Notes under the pieces: model-generated
What the model saw: only the letters and a program-made list of their open reading frames with translations
What the model was told of the DNA's origin: nothing
The model's database searches: none
Origin: Actinocrispum wychmicini
Lineage (GTDB): Bacteria > Actinomycetota > Actinomycetes > Mycobacteriales > Pseudonocardiaceae
Direction of reading: 5' to 3'
Assembly: GCF_004345645.1 (NCBI RefSeq)
Contig: NZ_SLWS01000001.1
Coordinates: 62,001-126,000 of the forward strand
Length of the DNA stretch: 64,000 bases
Shown here: piece after piece, positions 1-8,408 of the stretch
Layout: every line of letters begins with the position of its first letter
Position numbering within the stretch: the first letter of the stretch is position 1
Translations under genes and position numbers: made by a program

Positions 1-1653
1 TTCGACCGTCCTGAGCACGGTTTCGCCCCGACGTGGACGACGTTGCACGACGGTTCGCCGCGGGACGTCGGCCTGGATCCCGGGCCGATCGACGCCTCGG
101 TCCGCCAGATCGACGAGTGGACCAGGACCAACCCGACGGTCCCGGCCGTGCCGCATCCGCTGATGTCCGGCGTGGTCACCATGCTCGTGCACGACGGCGT
201 GGTGGTGGAGCGGTCGCATGCCGGCTACGCGTCGCAGTACGCCGACCAGCAGGGGACGTTGCTGCCGTCGGACCAACGGGTGCCCATGCGCGACGACACG
301 ATCTTCGACATGGCGTCCATCAGCAAGCTGTTCACGTCCATCGCGGTGATGCAGCTCGTCGAGCGCGGCAAGGTCGACGTGGACGCGCCGGTTTCGCGCT
401 ACCTGCCGGAGTTCGGCGTGAACGGCAAGGCCGGGATCACGGTCAAGCAGTTGCTGACGCATGTCTCGGGCCTGGACGCGGACCTGCCGTTGTGGCGGGA
501 CTGGCCGGACAAGGCGGCCCGGATCAAGGCGGTCATGGACGTGGCCCCGATCAACCCGCCGGGCACCGTGTACAAGTACTCGGACCTGAACCTGATCACG
601 CTTGGTGTGATGATCGAACGACTGACCGGGTCCACGTTGGACAACGTTGTCAGGACGGGTATCACCGAGCCGTTGCGTATGGTCGACACTGGATACAACC
701 CACCCGCGTCCAAACTGGACAGGATCGCCGCGACGGAGTACCAGATCTCGCCGCCGCGCGGCATGGTGCGCGGTCAGGTGCACGACGAGAACGCGTGGTC
801 GCTGGACGGCGTCGCCGGCCACGCGGGCGTGTTCTCCACCGCCAGGGACATGGCGATCCTGGGCCAAACTTTCCTCAATGGCGGCATTTATGCCGGCAGG
901 CGGATCCTCCGCGAGGACACCGTACGGGCCATGCTGACCGACTACAACGGCGCGTTCCCCGGCAACGCACACGGTTTGGGCTTCGAACTTGACCAAATGT
1001 TCTACATGGGAGGGCTGAGCGGCCCGGTCACGGCGGGCCACACCGGTTACACCGGAACGACTCTGGTGGTCGACCTGGCGTCGCGGTCGATCGCGATCCT
1101 GCTGTCCAATCGCGTGCATCCCAATCGTGGCTGGGGATCCATCAACCCGGCGCGGGAGGCTCTGGCGACCGGACTGGCCCGCGCGCTGGCCGTCCCGCCG
1201 AGACACGGCCGTGACTACTGGTTCACCGGGATCGGCAACAGCACCACAGCCACACTGTCCACACAGGAGCTCGCGGCCGGGGATTCGCCCATCCGGGTTA
1301 CGTTCGACACATTCGTCGACAGCGAATCCACCGACCACCTCGTTCTGGAGTCAAGCAATGACGGCGTGCGATGGCAATCGGTTGCCGTTGTCGCGCACGG
1401 CCCTGGCGCGCCGCCCGGCTCGACCGACTGGCTGGCCGGCCACGGCCACCGGACCTGGTGGTTTGTCGAAGCGACCGTTCCGCCGACCCCGAAAATCCGG
1501 TTCCGGTGGCGGCTGACCACCGACCGGCTCTACACCGGCCGCGGAGACGGTGTGGACAACATCAAAATCACCCAGGGTAGCCGGACACTTCTTGACGGTG
1601 AAAAACAACCAACCGTGCTCGATTCACAGGGTTGGGATCGTCGAATCCGATGA
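1..1653 (+). CDS. AmiE-like serine hydrolase (beta-lactamase class C fold), 5' end outside window
   Basis: The frame is open from base 1, so the true start lies upstream and the N-terminus is missing. The protein has the serine beta-lactamase/DD-peptidase motifs: SISK with Ser at 316-318 and Lys at 325-327, YSD starting at 577, and an HTG box near 1039. The last roughly 140 residues form a separate region, probably a beta-sandwich, that is not part of the catalytic fold. The murR and murQ genes lie directly downstream on the same strand. In Bacillus subtilis the muropeptide-recycling cluster contains AmiE, an N-acetylmuramyl-L-alanine amidase of this fold. A role in removing peptides from MurNAc is therefore a good inference. 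A plain esterase or DD-peptidase cannot be excluded from motifs alone. Confidence 0.8.
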   Translation, partial: FDRPEHGFAPTWTTLHDGSPRDVGLDPGPIDASVRQIDEWTRTNPTVPAVPHPLMSGVVTMLVHDGVVVERSHAGYASQYADQQGTLLPSDQRVPMRDDTIFDMASISKLFTSIAVMQLVERGKVDVDAPVSRYLPEFGVNGKAGITVKQLLTHVSGLDADLPLWRDWPDKAARIKAVMDVAPINPPGTVYKYSDLNLITLGVMIERLTGSTLDNVVRTGITEPLRMVDTGYNPPASKLDRIAATEYQISPPRGMVRGQVHDENAWSLDGVAGHAGVFSTARDMAILGQTFLNGGIYAGRRILREDTVRAMLTDYNGAFPGNAHGLGFELDQMFYMGGLSGPVTAGHTGYTGTTLVVDLASRSIAILLSNRVHPNRGWGSINPAREALATGLARALAVPPRHGRDYWFTGIGNSTTATLSTQELAAGDSPIRVTFDTFVDSESTDHLVLESSNDGVRWQSVAVVAHGPGAPPGSTDWLAGHGHRTWWFVEATVPPTPKIRFRWRLTTDRLYTGRGDGVDNIKITQGSRTLLDGEKQPTVLDSQGWDRRIR

Positions 1654-1654
1654 T

Positions 1655-1667
1655 AAAGTTTGTTAAC
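1655..1667 (-). promoter_or_regulatory. Candidate MurR operator half (distal)
   Basis: Read on the minus strand this is GTTAACAAACTTT. It shares the pattern GTTARYAARYTT with the copy at 1789-1800 just before murR, in the opposite orientation. The repeated pattern in one 150-bp intergenic gap before an RpiR/MurR-type regulator suggests an autoregulatory operator. No binding data are implied. Confidence 0.4.
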
Positions 1668-1764
1668 GACACCCCCATTACCTGCGATTTCCCACGCAAA
1701 CCCCAGTGGTTGCAGGTTCAAGTTTCGGACACGTTTGGGTGTCGTTGCGTCAGGAGGTCTAGTC

Positions 1765-1809
1765 GTGACCTTGTACGATCTCATAACTGTTAGTAAGTTT
1801 CCCACGTGA
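1765..1809 (+). CDS. Possible 14-codon leader ORF overlapping the murR start
   Basis: GTG at 1765 follows a textbook AGGAGG (1752-1757) with a 7-base gap. It opens a 14-residue frame (MTLYDLITVSKFPT) ending at TGA 1807-1809. That stop overlaps the murR GTG at 1806 as GTGA, the usual form of translational coupling in this genome. murR itself has no Shine-Dalgarno sequence, so this leader may be how ribosomes reach it. The alternative is a leaderless murR from the promoter at 1771-1799, in which case this ORF would not be transcribed. Too short to judge by codon use. Confidence 0.35.
   Translation: MTLYDLITVSKFPT
1771..1800 (+). promoter_or_regulatory. murR promoter with overlapping candidate MurR operator
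   Basis: TTGTAC (1771-1776) and TAAGTT (1794-1799) are 17 bases apart. The -10 ends 6 bases before the murR GTG, which would give a leaderless transcript. The candidate operator GTTAGTAAGTTT (1789-1800) covers the -10, fitting repression by the adjacent MurR/RpiR protein. Confidence 0.4.
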
Positions 1810-2738
1810 GCACCGCAGAGATGGTTGACGAGCGCGCGGAGAACAGCCCGCTCGTGCGCATCAGGTCGCTCTTGCCTGGCCTGGCCCGCGCCGAGCAGCG
1901 AGTTGCGAAGGTGGTGCTGGACAACCCCGGCTCGGTGGCGCGCCGCAGCATCACCGAGGTCGCTGACGCGGCGGGAACCAGCGAGACCACGGTCACGCGG
2001 TTCTGCAAGGCGATCGGCGTCGGCGGGTATCCCGAGCTGCGGATCGCGCTGGCCGCGGACACGGCCCGCACGGAGGCACGGGCCGAGCGCGACCTGGGCG
2101 GTGAGATCGGTCCGGACGACGACCTGCAGCAGGTCGTCAGCAAGGTCACCTTCGCGGACGCACGCGCCGTCGAGGAGACCGCGGACCAGCTGGATGTGCC
2201 CACCCTCCAGGAAGTCGTGGACGTGATCGCCGCCGCCGGCCGCGTCGACGTCTACGGCGTGGGCGCGAGCGCTTTCGTGGCCTTGGACCTGCAGCAGAAG
2301 CTGCACCGCATCGGCCGTGTGAGCTTCGCGTGGAACGACACCCACATCATGCTCACGTCGGCTGCCGTGCTGCGTGACGGGGATGTCGCGGTCGGCATCT
2401 CGCACACGGGCGCGACCACCGACACCGTGGAGGCGCTGCGCACCGCGCGGCAACACGGCGCCACAACCGTGGCGTTGACGAACTTCCCCCGCTCCCCGAT
2501 CACCGAGGTGGCCGATCTCGTGCTGACCACCGCGGCCCGGGAGACGACGTTCCGCTCCGGCGCGATGGCCAGCAGGATCGCCCAGCTCACGGTGATCGAC
2601 TGCCTGTTCATCGGCGTGGCCCAACGACACCTGTCGGAGGCCATGGGCGCGTTGGAGGCCACCCGTGACGCGGTCGGACCGCACCGCCTGGAGACCAGGC
2701 CGGACGGTCGCCGCAAAACTCGCGACATCGGGAAATGA
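1806..2738 (+). CDS. murR: MurR/RpiR-family transcriptional regulator of MurNAc recycling
   Basis: The 310-residue protein has an N-terminal RpiR-type helix-turn-helix (about residues 15-90, with the SETTVTRFCKAIG recognition segment) and a C-terminal SIS sugar-phosphate binding domain (about 130-265, GVGASAFVALD and SHTGATTDT motifs). Proteins of this family bind amino-sugar phosphates such as MurNAc-6-phosphate and repress recycling genes. murQ follows 32 bases downstream, supporting that ligand. GTG at 1806 is chosen because it overlaps the leader ORF stop and sits at the right distance from a -10; ATG at 1821 is the alternative. Palindrome-like GTTARYAARYTT sequences upstream suggest autoregulation. 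Confidence 0.85.
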   Translation: MSTAEMVDERAENSPLVRIRSLLPGLARAEQRVAKVVLDNPGSVARRSITEVADAAGTSETTVTRFCKAIGVGGYPELRIALAADTARTEARAERDLGGEIGPDDDLQQVVSKVTFADARAVEETADQLDVPTLQEVVDVIAAAGRVDVYGVGASAFVALDLQQKLHRIGRVSFAWNDTHIMLTSAAVLRDGDVAVGISHTGATTDTVEALRTARQHGATTVALTNFPRSPITEVADLVLTTAARETTFRSGAMASRIAQLTVIDCLFIGVAQRHLSEAMGALEATRDAVGPHRLETRPDGRRKTRDIGK

Positions 2739-2770
2739 GAGAAACCAGTGCCGACTGAAGCAGGTGGGCG

Positions 2771-3697
2771 ATGACGGTTCCGCAGCAGGCGGTCTACGTC
2801 GATTCGCCGACCGAGGGCCGCAACCCACGGACCACCGGGCTGGACACGTTGCCCACCCTGGAGGTCCTGCGGACGATCAACGCGGAGGACCGGCTGGTGC
2901 CGGCCGCCGTGGCGGCCGTGCTGCCGCAGCTGGCCCAGGCCGTGGACTACGCGGCCGAAGCGCTTCGACAAGGGCACCGGGTGCATTACGTCGGCGCGGG
3001 CACGTCCGGGCGGTTGGCCAGCCTGGACGTGGCCGAGCTGGCCCCGACGTTCAACGCGCCGTCGGAGTGGTTCCTGGCTCACCACGCGGGCGGTGACCGG
3101 GCACTCCGCACGGCTGTGGAGAACGCGGAGGACGACTCCGCCGCCGGGGCGGCGGAGCTGACCAGGGACGCTGAGGCCGGGGACTTCGTCCTCGGCCTCA
3201 CGGCCTCCGGCCGGACGCCGTACGTGCTGGGCGCGCTGGCCGCGTCCCGGCGGATCGGCGCGCGGACCGGGCTGGTGTCGAACAACCCGACGTCGGCGCG
3301 GACCGTGGACGTCGATGTGGTGATCGCGGTGGACACCGGCCCGGAGGCGGTGGCCGGGTCGACCAGGATGAAGGCGGGCACCGCCCAGAAGCTGGTGCTG
3401 ACCGCCTTCTCCACGGCGGTGATGGTGAAACTCGGCCGCACGTACTCGAACCTGATGGTGAGTATGCGTGCCACGAATGCCAAGCTCCGCGGCCGTACGC
3501 TGCGGATCCTGCGGGAGGCCACCGGTCTGGGCACCCAGGAGTGCGCGGAGGCCCTCACCGCGGCCAGCGGGGACCTGAAAGTGGCGTTGGTGCACTTGCT
3601 GTCCGGTGCGGATTCCGACCGGGCGGCGAAGGCACTGGGCGAGGCGAACGGTCATGTCCGCAACGCGTTGGACATGCTCGGCGCGGCCACGCACTGA
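2771..3697 (+). CDS. murQ: N-acetylmuramic acid 6-phosphate etherase
   Basis: MurQ cleaves the lactyl ether of MurNAc-6-phosphate to GlcNAc-6-phosphate and D-lactate in the cytoplasm, feeding cell-wall sugars back into metabolism. The 308-residue length is normal for the family. It shows the SIS fold with GAGTSGRLA near residue 76, the conserved PTFNAP and ENAEDD segments, the GLTASGRTPYV loop and the STRMKAGTAQK motif. It lies 32 bases after murR on the same strand, with a GTGGGCG-type upstream sequence, and is followed by a hairpin. One operon with murR is likely. Confidence 0.95.
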   Translation: MTVPQQAVYVDSPTEGRNPRTTGLDTLPTLEVLRTINAEDRLVPAAVAAVLPQLAQAVDYAAEALRQGHRVHYVGAGTSGRLASLDVAELAPTFNAPSEWFLAHHAGGDRALRTAVENAEDDSAAGAAELTRDAEAGDFVLGLTASGRTPYVLGALAASRRIGARTGLVSNNPTSARTVDVDVVIAVDTGPEAVAGSTRMKAGTAQKLVLTAFSTAVMVKLGRTYSNLMVSMRATNAKLRGRTLRILREATGLGTQECAEALTAASGDLKVALVHLLSGADSDRAAKALGEANGHVRNALDMLGAATH

Positions 3698-3699
3698 AT

Positions 3700-3730
3700 C
3701 CGGCGGCGCACACACACTGTGCACCGCCGG
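3700..3730 (+). terminator. Hairpin terminator after murQ
   Basis: Twelve-base arms (3700-3711 and 3719-3730, one C/T difference that still pairs as G-U) enclose a 7-base loop directly after the murQ stop. They are followed by TTACATTTCT. Confidence 0.6.
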
Positions 3731-4165
3731 TTACATTTCTCCACAGTTTCAGCGATGCGGCAACCGCACGGCATACGATATTCCCCATATCATCGCCGAC
3801 AATTCTTTCGTCCATATCGGACACAATCGTCGCAGGACCATTGTGGACGGTCGGGCGGGCACACGGACAACCCCGCGACCGCACCGGCGTTTCGCCAACG
3901 CGATCACGGAGTTGGCCGCTGCCGGCGGCCCGCTCGACGGTTCAACGGGCGCGTTCAAGGTCGTCGAGCGGGATGGCCGGCGGATCCCCGGCCGACCCGG
4001 GTCGGCCGGAGCCTTGGCAAGGCCAACCGGTTCGTCCTTTGTGACCGTCCGGATGTGAATGCAGTCCGCGGCAACCCGTTGTGTGTTACGGAAGTCACAC
4101 GTTCAGCCCAACAACGGTTGCGCTTTGGTCAGGGCTGGATGACGAAACGGCGGCGACGTGCGGGT
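3731..4165. other. Intergenic stretch without a supported gene
   Basis: This 435-base gap separates murQ from the minus-strand Fic-like gene. Its first 120 bases are AT-richer than the neighbourhood. Several frames stay open, but none has a start with a ribosome site or a recognisable protein. The segment near 3890-4058 has somewhat coding-like third positions and could be a decayed gene end. I see no RNA gene or clear promoter. Confidence 0.5.
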
Positions 4166-4906
4166 TCAGGCGCCTACCGACTCGGCGATCGACGTGGCTT
4201 CCTTGGCGCCGATCTCCACTGCCTCACAACACAACAGAACCCACTCCCGAACCCCGTCCGGCTGTCCACTGGCGAACGCGGTCGCGGCCGTGCGGTAACG
4301 CTCCGGTCGCCGTAGGTAGGCGACTTCCGGAACGGTCAGCCCTTTCGGATCCAGGCCGGTCGCGATCATGGTCAGTCGGGCGGCGGCTCGGGCGACCACG
4401 CCGTCCGCGAGCCCGAACGGCGCCAAGGTCAACAACTCGCCGTGCACCACGGCGGCCAACACTGGCCCCGGCGCCGCCGTGGCGCCCGTGACGAGGTTGG
4501 CCAACAGGTCCAATCGGCCCGACACGCCCCGTGCCGGTCGCGGACGGCCGAGCCGGTCGTCGTCGGAGGCGTCGACCAGGTCCGCGGCTGCCAACAGGTG
4601 CAGCCGGGCCAGTGCCTGCAAGGGCGCGCGCTGCCACACCGGGAGCAGCGGCCCGATGGCTTCGGCGACCCGCAACGCACCGGCCAGAACAGGGTCTGTG
4701 ACGTCGCCCTCAGCCGGGATCTCCGGGTCGCCGCCGTCCATGTAGGCGGACGAGCGGGCGGCCCGTACGGACGCCTCAGCGGCTGTCGTAGGCCAGCCGC
4801 GCCGGTTCGTGGGGTGCCTGTGCACGGCGTCCACGGTCTCGCGGACGGACTGCACGGCCTCCGCGATCCCAGGGAGATCCAGCAGCGGGCCCAGCGGATC
4901 GGTCAC
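4166..4906 (-). CDS. Fic-fold protein with degenerate active-site motif
   Basis: The 246-residue protein matches an actinobacterial family often found beside acs. Residues 162-173 read APFGLADGVVAR, which aligns with the Fic core HPFxxGNGRxxR but lacks the catalytic His and the GNGR phosphate-binding loop; only the PF, a Gly and the final Arg remain. Residues 51-59 (RSSAYMDGG) resemble the class II Fic inhibitory helix SxxxEG with Asp for Glu. AMPylation by the standard chemistry is therefore unlikely. It is transcribed divergently from acs with 166 bases between them. A regulatory or binding role is possible; the function is unknown. Confidence 0.7.
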   Translation of the reverse strand: MTDPLGPLLDLPGIAEAVQSVRETVDAVHRHPTNRRGWPTTAAEASVRAARSSAYMDGGDPEIPAEGDVTDPVLAGALRVAEAIGPLLPVWQRAPLQALARLHLLAAADLVDASDDDRLGRPRPARGVSGRLDLLANLVTGATAAPGPVLAAVVHGELLTLAPFGLADGVVARAAARLTMIATGLDPKGLTVPEVAYLRRPERYRTAATAFASGQPDGVREWVLLCCEAVEIGAKEATSIAESVGA

Positions 4907-5072
4907 GGGCAGACACTATCGGGTGGACTTCGATCTCCACGCCGACCACTGGGTTTTCCGGCCGGCCGACCATTGGTCTGAACCAAAATGGGTCCCCCGA
5001 CCTGTTCTCGCGGCCAGGCTCGCACTACGGTCTCAACCAGCACGAGTTATCGGTTTAGAGGAGGTCACGCAG

Positions 5073-7052
5073 ATGACCGAGCAGTCCGGCCAGGGCCCCG
5101 CGCTGGACAACCTGCTCACGGAGAGCAGGACGTTCCCGCCGTCCGACGAGTTCGCGGCGGCCGCCAACGCGCGCCCGGAGCTGTACCGGGAAGCAGACGC
5201 CGACCGGGAGGGCTTCTGGGCGAAGCAGGCCGAGCGACTGCACTGGGACACCAAGTGGGACCAGGTGCTCGACTGGAGCGACGCGCCGTTCGCCAAGTGG
5301 TTCGTGGGCGGGAAGCTGAACGTCGCCTACAACTGCGTCGACCGGCACGTCGAGTCGGGCCACGGCGACCAGGTCGCCATCCACTGGGAGGGCGAGCCCG
5401 GCGACACCCGCACGATCACGTACTCGGACCTGCGGGCCGAGGTCTGCCGGACCGCGAACGCCCTGCTCGAACTGGGCATGAACACGGGCGACCGGGTCGC
5501 GATCTACATGCCGATGGTCCCCGAGGCGATCTTCGCCATGCTCGCGTGCGCCCGCCTCGGCCTCACCCACAGCGTGGTGTTCGGCGGTTTCTCCGCCGAG
5601 GCGCTGCGGTCGCGCATCGACGACGCCCAGGCGCGGCTGGTGATCACGACCGACGGCCAGTACCGGCGCGGCAATCCGGCGGCGCTGAAGCCAGCCGTCG
5701 ACGAGGCCGTCGCACAGACCCCGTCGATCGAACACGTGCTGGTGGTCAAGCGGACCAGCACGGACGTCGAGTGGACCGACGGACGCGACATCTGGTGGCA
5801 CGACCTGGTCGACAAGCAGTCCGACCAGCACACGCCGGAGGCGTTCGACGCCGAGCACCCGCTGTACATCCTGTACACGTCCGGCACCACAGGGCGACCG
5901 AAAGGCATCCTGCACACCTCGGGCGGCTACCTGACCCAGGCGTCCTACACGCACTTCAACGTGTTCGACCTGAAGCCGGACACGGACGTCTACTGGTGCA
6001 CCGCGGACATCGGCTGGGTCACCGGACACAGCTACATCGTGTACGGACCGTTGTCGAACCGCGTGACGCAGGTCGTCTACGAGGGCACGCCGAACACCCC
6101 GCACGAGGGCCGGCACTGGGAGATCGTGCAGAAGTACAAGGTGTCGATCTACTACACGGCACCGACGCTGATCCGCACGTTCATGAAGTGGGGCGCGGAC
6201 ATCCCGGAGAAGTTCGACCTGTCTTCGCTGCGGGTGCTCGGCAGCGTCGGTGAGCCGATCAACCCGGAGGCGTGGATCTGGTACCGGGAGAACATCGGCG
6301 CCTCCCGGACACCGATCGTGGACACCTGGTGGCAGACCGAGACCGGCGCGATCATGATCTCCCCGCTGCCCGGCGTGACGTCCGCCAAACCCGGTTCGGC
6401 CCAGCGCGCGCTGCCCGGCGTCTCCGCCAAGGTCGTCGACGACCAGGGCAACGAAGTCCCGCACGGCGGCGGTGGCTACCTGGTGTTGGACAAGCCGTGG
6501 CCGTCGATGCTGCGCGGCATCTGGGGCGACAACGACCGGTACCGCGAGACGTACTGGTCGCGTTTCGCCGCCCAGGGTTACTACTTCGCCGGCGACGGCG
6601 CCAAGTACGACAACGACGGCGACATCTGGCTGTTGGGCCGCGTGGACGACGTGATGAACGTGTCCGGGCACCGGATCTCCACCACGGAGGTCGAGTCGGC
6701 GCTCGTGTCGCATCCGACCGTGGCCGAGGCGGCGGTGGTCGGCGCGACCGACCCGACGACCGGCCAGGGCATCGTCGCGTTCGTCATCCTGCGCGGTGGC
6801 GCGGTCGACGGCGGCGCCGAGGCCGTCAAGGCGTTGCGGGACCACGTCGCCAAGGAGATCGGCCCGATCGCCAAGCCACGCCAGGTGATGGTGGTGCCGG
6901 AGCTGCCGAAGACCCGGTCCGGCAAGATCATGCGCCGCCTGTTGCGGGACGTGGCGGAGAACCGGTCGATCGGCGACGTCACGACATTGGCGGACTCGTC
7001 GGTGATGGAGCTGATCTCCGACGGCCTCAAGAAGGGCACCGCCGAGGACTGA
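5073..7052 (+). CDS. acs: Acetyl-coenzyme A synthetase
   Basis: This AMP-forming enzyme converts acetate, ATP and CoA to acetyl-CoA in the cytoplasm. The 659-residue protein has the full length of bacterial Acs. It shows the YTSGTTGRPKGI P-loop, the DTWWQTETG core and the C-terminal PKTRSGKIMRR segment whose Lys618 is the residue acetylated for control in this family. ATG at 5073 is preceded by AGAGGAGG (5057-5064), so in-frame upstream codons are not needed. A perfect hairpin follows the stop. Its position next to the Fic-like gene and before the nhaA-crp block matches the Rv3667 region of M. tuberculosis. Confidence 0.97.
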   Translation: MTEQSGQGPALDNLLTESRTFPPSDEFAAAANARPELYREADADREGFWAKQAERLHWDTKWDQVLDWSDAPFAKWFVGGKLNVAYNCVDRHVESGHGDQVAIHWEGEPGDTRTITYSDLRAEVCRTANALLELGMNTGDRVAIYMPMVPEAIFAMLACARLGLTHSVVFGGFSAEALRSRIDDAQARLVITTDGQYRRGNPAALKPAVDEAVAQTPSIEHVLVVKRTSTDVEWTDGRDIWWHDLVDKQSDQHTPEAFDAEHPLYILYTSGTTGRPKGILHTSGGYLTQASYTHFNVFDLKPDTDVYWCTADIGWVTGHSYIVYGPLSNRVTQVVYEGTPNTPHEGRHWEIVQKYKVSIYYTAPTLIRTFMKWGADIPEKFDLSSLRVLGSVGEPINPEAWIWYRENIGASRTPIVDTWWQTETGAIMISPLPGVTSAKPGSAQRALPGVSAKVVDDQGNEVPHGGGGYLVLDKPWPSMLRGIWGDNDRYRETYWSRFAAQGYYFAGDGAKYDNDGDIWLLGRVDDVMNVSGHRISTTEVESALVSHPTVAEAAVVGATDPTTGQGIVAFVILRGGAVDGGAEAVKALRDHVAKEIGPIAKPRQVMVVPELPKTRSGKIMRRLLRDVAENRSIGDVTTLADSSVMELISDGLKKGTAED

Positions 7053-7058
7053 CAACCA

Positions 7059-7088
7059 GGGCGTGGGGTCGGTCCTGGCCCCACGCCC
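7059..7088. terminator. Bidirectional hairpin between acs and the OsmC gene
   Basis: Perfect 10-base arms (7059-7068 and 7079-7088) with a 10-base loop lie between two convergent genes, so one structure can serve both strands. Confidence 0.65.
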
Positions 7089-7092
7089 GCTG

Positions 7093-7557
7093 TCAGCGTG
7101 AAACGTCCACTGTCGGCTCGTGTCGTACAGGGAAGTTCACCGACCGAGCGATGAAGCACATCTCGTGCGCTTTCTTGTGCAGCTCAACGGCTTTGTCGAC
7201 CATGTCGGCGCCGGCGACGGTCACCCGCGGCCGCAGCACGACTTCGCTGAACTGACCGGCGCCGTTCTTCTCCATCACCATCGTCCCGACCGATTCGTCC
7301 ACATAGGACTCCACGGTCACCCCCGCGACGGCGCAGAGATGCAGGTACCACAGCATGTGGCAGTCGGACAACGCGCCGACCAGCAGTTGCTCCGGGTTCC
7401 ACCGCGTCGGGTCGCCCCGGAAGTTCGGATCCGAGGACGCCTGGATCGTCGGCCGGCCGTCGGTGGCGATGTCGTGGTCGCGGGTGAAGTCGCGGTAGCC
7501 TGACGTGCCAGTGCCGAGATTTCCCGTCCATGTCACGGTGACCTGGTAGGTGTGCAT
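7093..7557 (-). CDS. OsmC-family peroxiredoxin-like protein
   Basis: OsmC/Ohr proteins reduce organic hydroperoxides with a pair of cysteines. This 154-residue protein has the two expected cysteines at 66 (GALSDCHMLW) and 134 (HEMCFIARS), plus the conserved NPEQLLVGA segment. ATG at 7557 overlaps the stop of the upstream nitrilase-type gene as TGATG and has CAGGAGG in front, so the two are translated in tandem. Operon membership puts it under the phased operator array at 8356-8394. The physiological substrate is not evident. Confidence 0.88.
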   Translation of the reverse strand: MHTYQVTVTWTGNLGTGTSGYRDFTRDHDIATDGRPTIQASSDPNFRGDPTRWNPEQLLVGALSDCHMLWYLHLCAVAGVTVESYVDESVGTMVMEKNGAGQFSEVVLRPRVTVAGADMVDKAVELHKKAHEMCFIARSVNFPVRHEPTVDVSR

Positions 7558-8339
7558 CAGAACCTCCTGTTGACCAGTACGGGCACGGCCGCGCGAGCGG
7601 TCGCCACCTCGGCTGGGTCGACGTCCACCACGAGCAGTCCGGGCTCCGGGCCGAGCTGTCCGCGGATCTCCCCGAGCGGTGATACCACTGTGCTGTAACC
7701 GATTCCGGTCGGCGCGGTGCCGGACTCCCGGCCGACGGTGGTCGGGTCGGCCTGTCCACATGCGACGATCCAGGTGGTCGAGTCAAGGGCGCGCGCCCGG
7801 ACCAGCAGCTCCCACTGGTCTCGTTTGCCCGGCCCGGATCCCCACGACGCCGGCACCACGATCACCTCGGCGCCGGAGTCGGCCAGTTTCTGGAACAGTC
7901 CGGGGAAGCGGATGTCGTAGCACGTGGCGAAGCCGACCGCGACGCCGTCTACAGTGGACACAATGGTCGCCGATCCCGGCGCCACCGTCTTGGACTCGGC
8001 GAACCCGAAGGCGTCGAACAGGTGGATCTTGTCGTAGGACGTGTCCAGCCCGCGACCGGTGATCAGCAGGGTGTTGGTGACCCGGCCGTCCGGGCTCGGT
8101 GTGAACATCCCGGCGACGATCACCACCCCGGCGGCTTCGGCGATCCGCCGGACCGACGTCGCCCACGGCCCGTCGAGCGGCTCCGCGACCGGGCCGAGCG
8201 GGATGCCGAACCGGGCCATGGTGGCCTCGGGGAAGACGACCATCGAGACGTCACCGGCCTCGGCGACGGCTGTGCGGACGTGCTCCAGGTTGCGCGCCGG
8301 ATCCGGGTCGGCCGCGAACTGGCTGAGAGCGATGCGCAT
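7557..8339 (-). CDS. Carbon-nitrogen hydrolase (nitrilase superfamily)
   Basis: The 260-residue enzyme carries the Glu-Lys-Cys triad of the superfamily: Glu38 (FPEATM), Lys104 (YDKIHLFD) and Cys140 (ATCYDIRFP). The YDKIHLFD and CYDIRFP segments resemble the Nit1/omega-amidase and deaminated-glutathione amidase branch, which hydrolyses small amides, but the substrate is not proven. ATG at 8339 faces the GntR gene across a 69-base gap holding the operator array. The OsmC gene is coupled behind it through TGATG. A link between amide catabolism and GntR control is inferred from this layout. Confidence 0.88.
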   Translation of the reverse strand: MRIALSQFAADPDPARNLEHVRTAVAEAGDVSMVVFPEATMARFGIPLGPVAEPLDGPWATSVRRIAEAAGVVIVAGMFTPSPDGRVTNTLLITGRGLDTSYDKIHLFDAFGFAESKTVAPGSATIVSTVDGVAVGFATCYDIRFPGLFQKLADSGAEVIVVPASWGSGPGKRDQWELLVRARALDSTTWIVACGQADPTTVGRESGTAPTGIGYSTVVSPLGEIRGQLGPEPGLLVVDVDPAEVATARAAVPVLVNRRF

Positions 8340-8355
8340 CGGGGCACCTCGTCTG

Positions 8356-8394
8356 GGATACAATTCGTATACTCGTTGTATACAAGAAGCATAC
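8356..8394. promoter_or_regulatory. Array of four GTATAC-like units at 11-bp period (GntR operator candidate)
   Basis: GGATAC (8356), GTATAC (8367), GTATAC (8378) and GCATAC (8389) start exactly 11 bases apart, so all face one side of the helix. The array fills the gap between the divergent nitrilase and GntR genes. An equivalent four-unit array lies before the DUF2848 gene at 9138-9176. The adjacent GntR regulator is the obvious candidate binder. Confidence 0.6.
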
Positions 8395-8408
8395 AAGGAG
8401 GCTCCAGG

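Noticed and set aside
3606..4058. 150-codon frame after murQ
   Set aside because: It starts inside murQ, runs through the murQ terminator, and has no recognisable protein; at most the last 55 codons could be a decayed gene.
5055..7055. Long open frame of 666 codons antisense to acs
   Set aside because: It is a GC-frame shadow of the acs gene: composition is Arg/His/Val rich with no recognisable domain, and acs itself is unambiguous.
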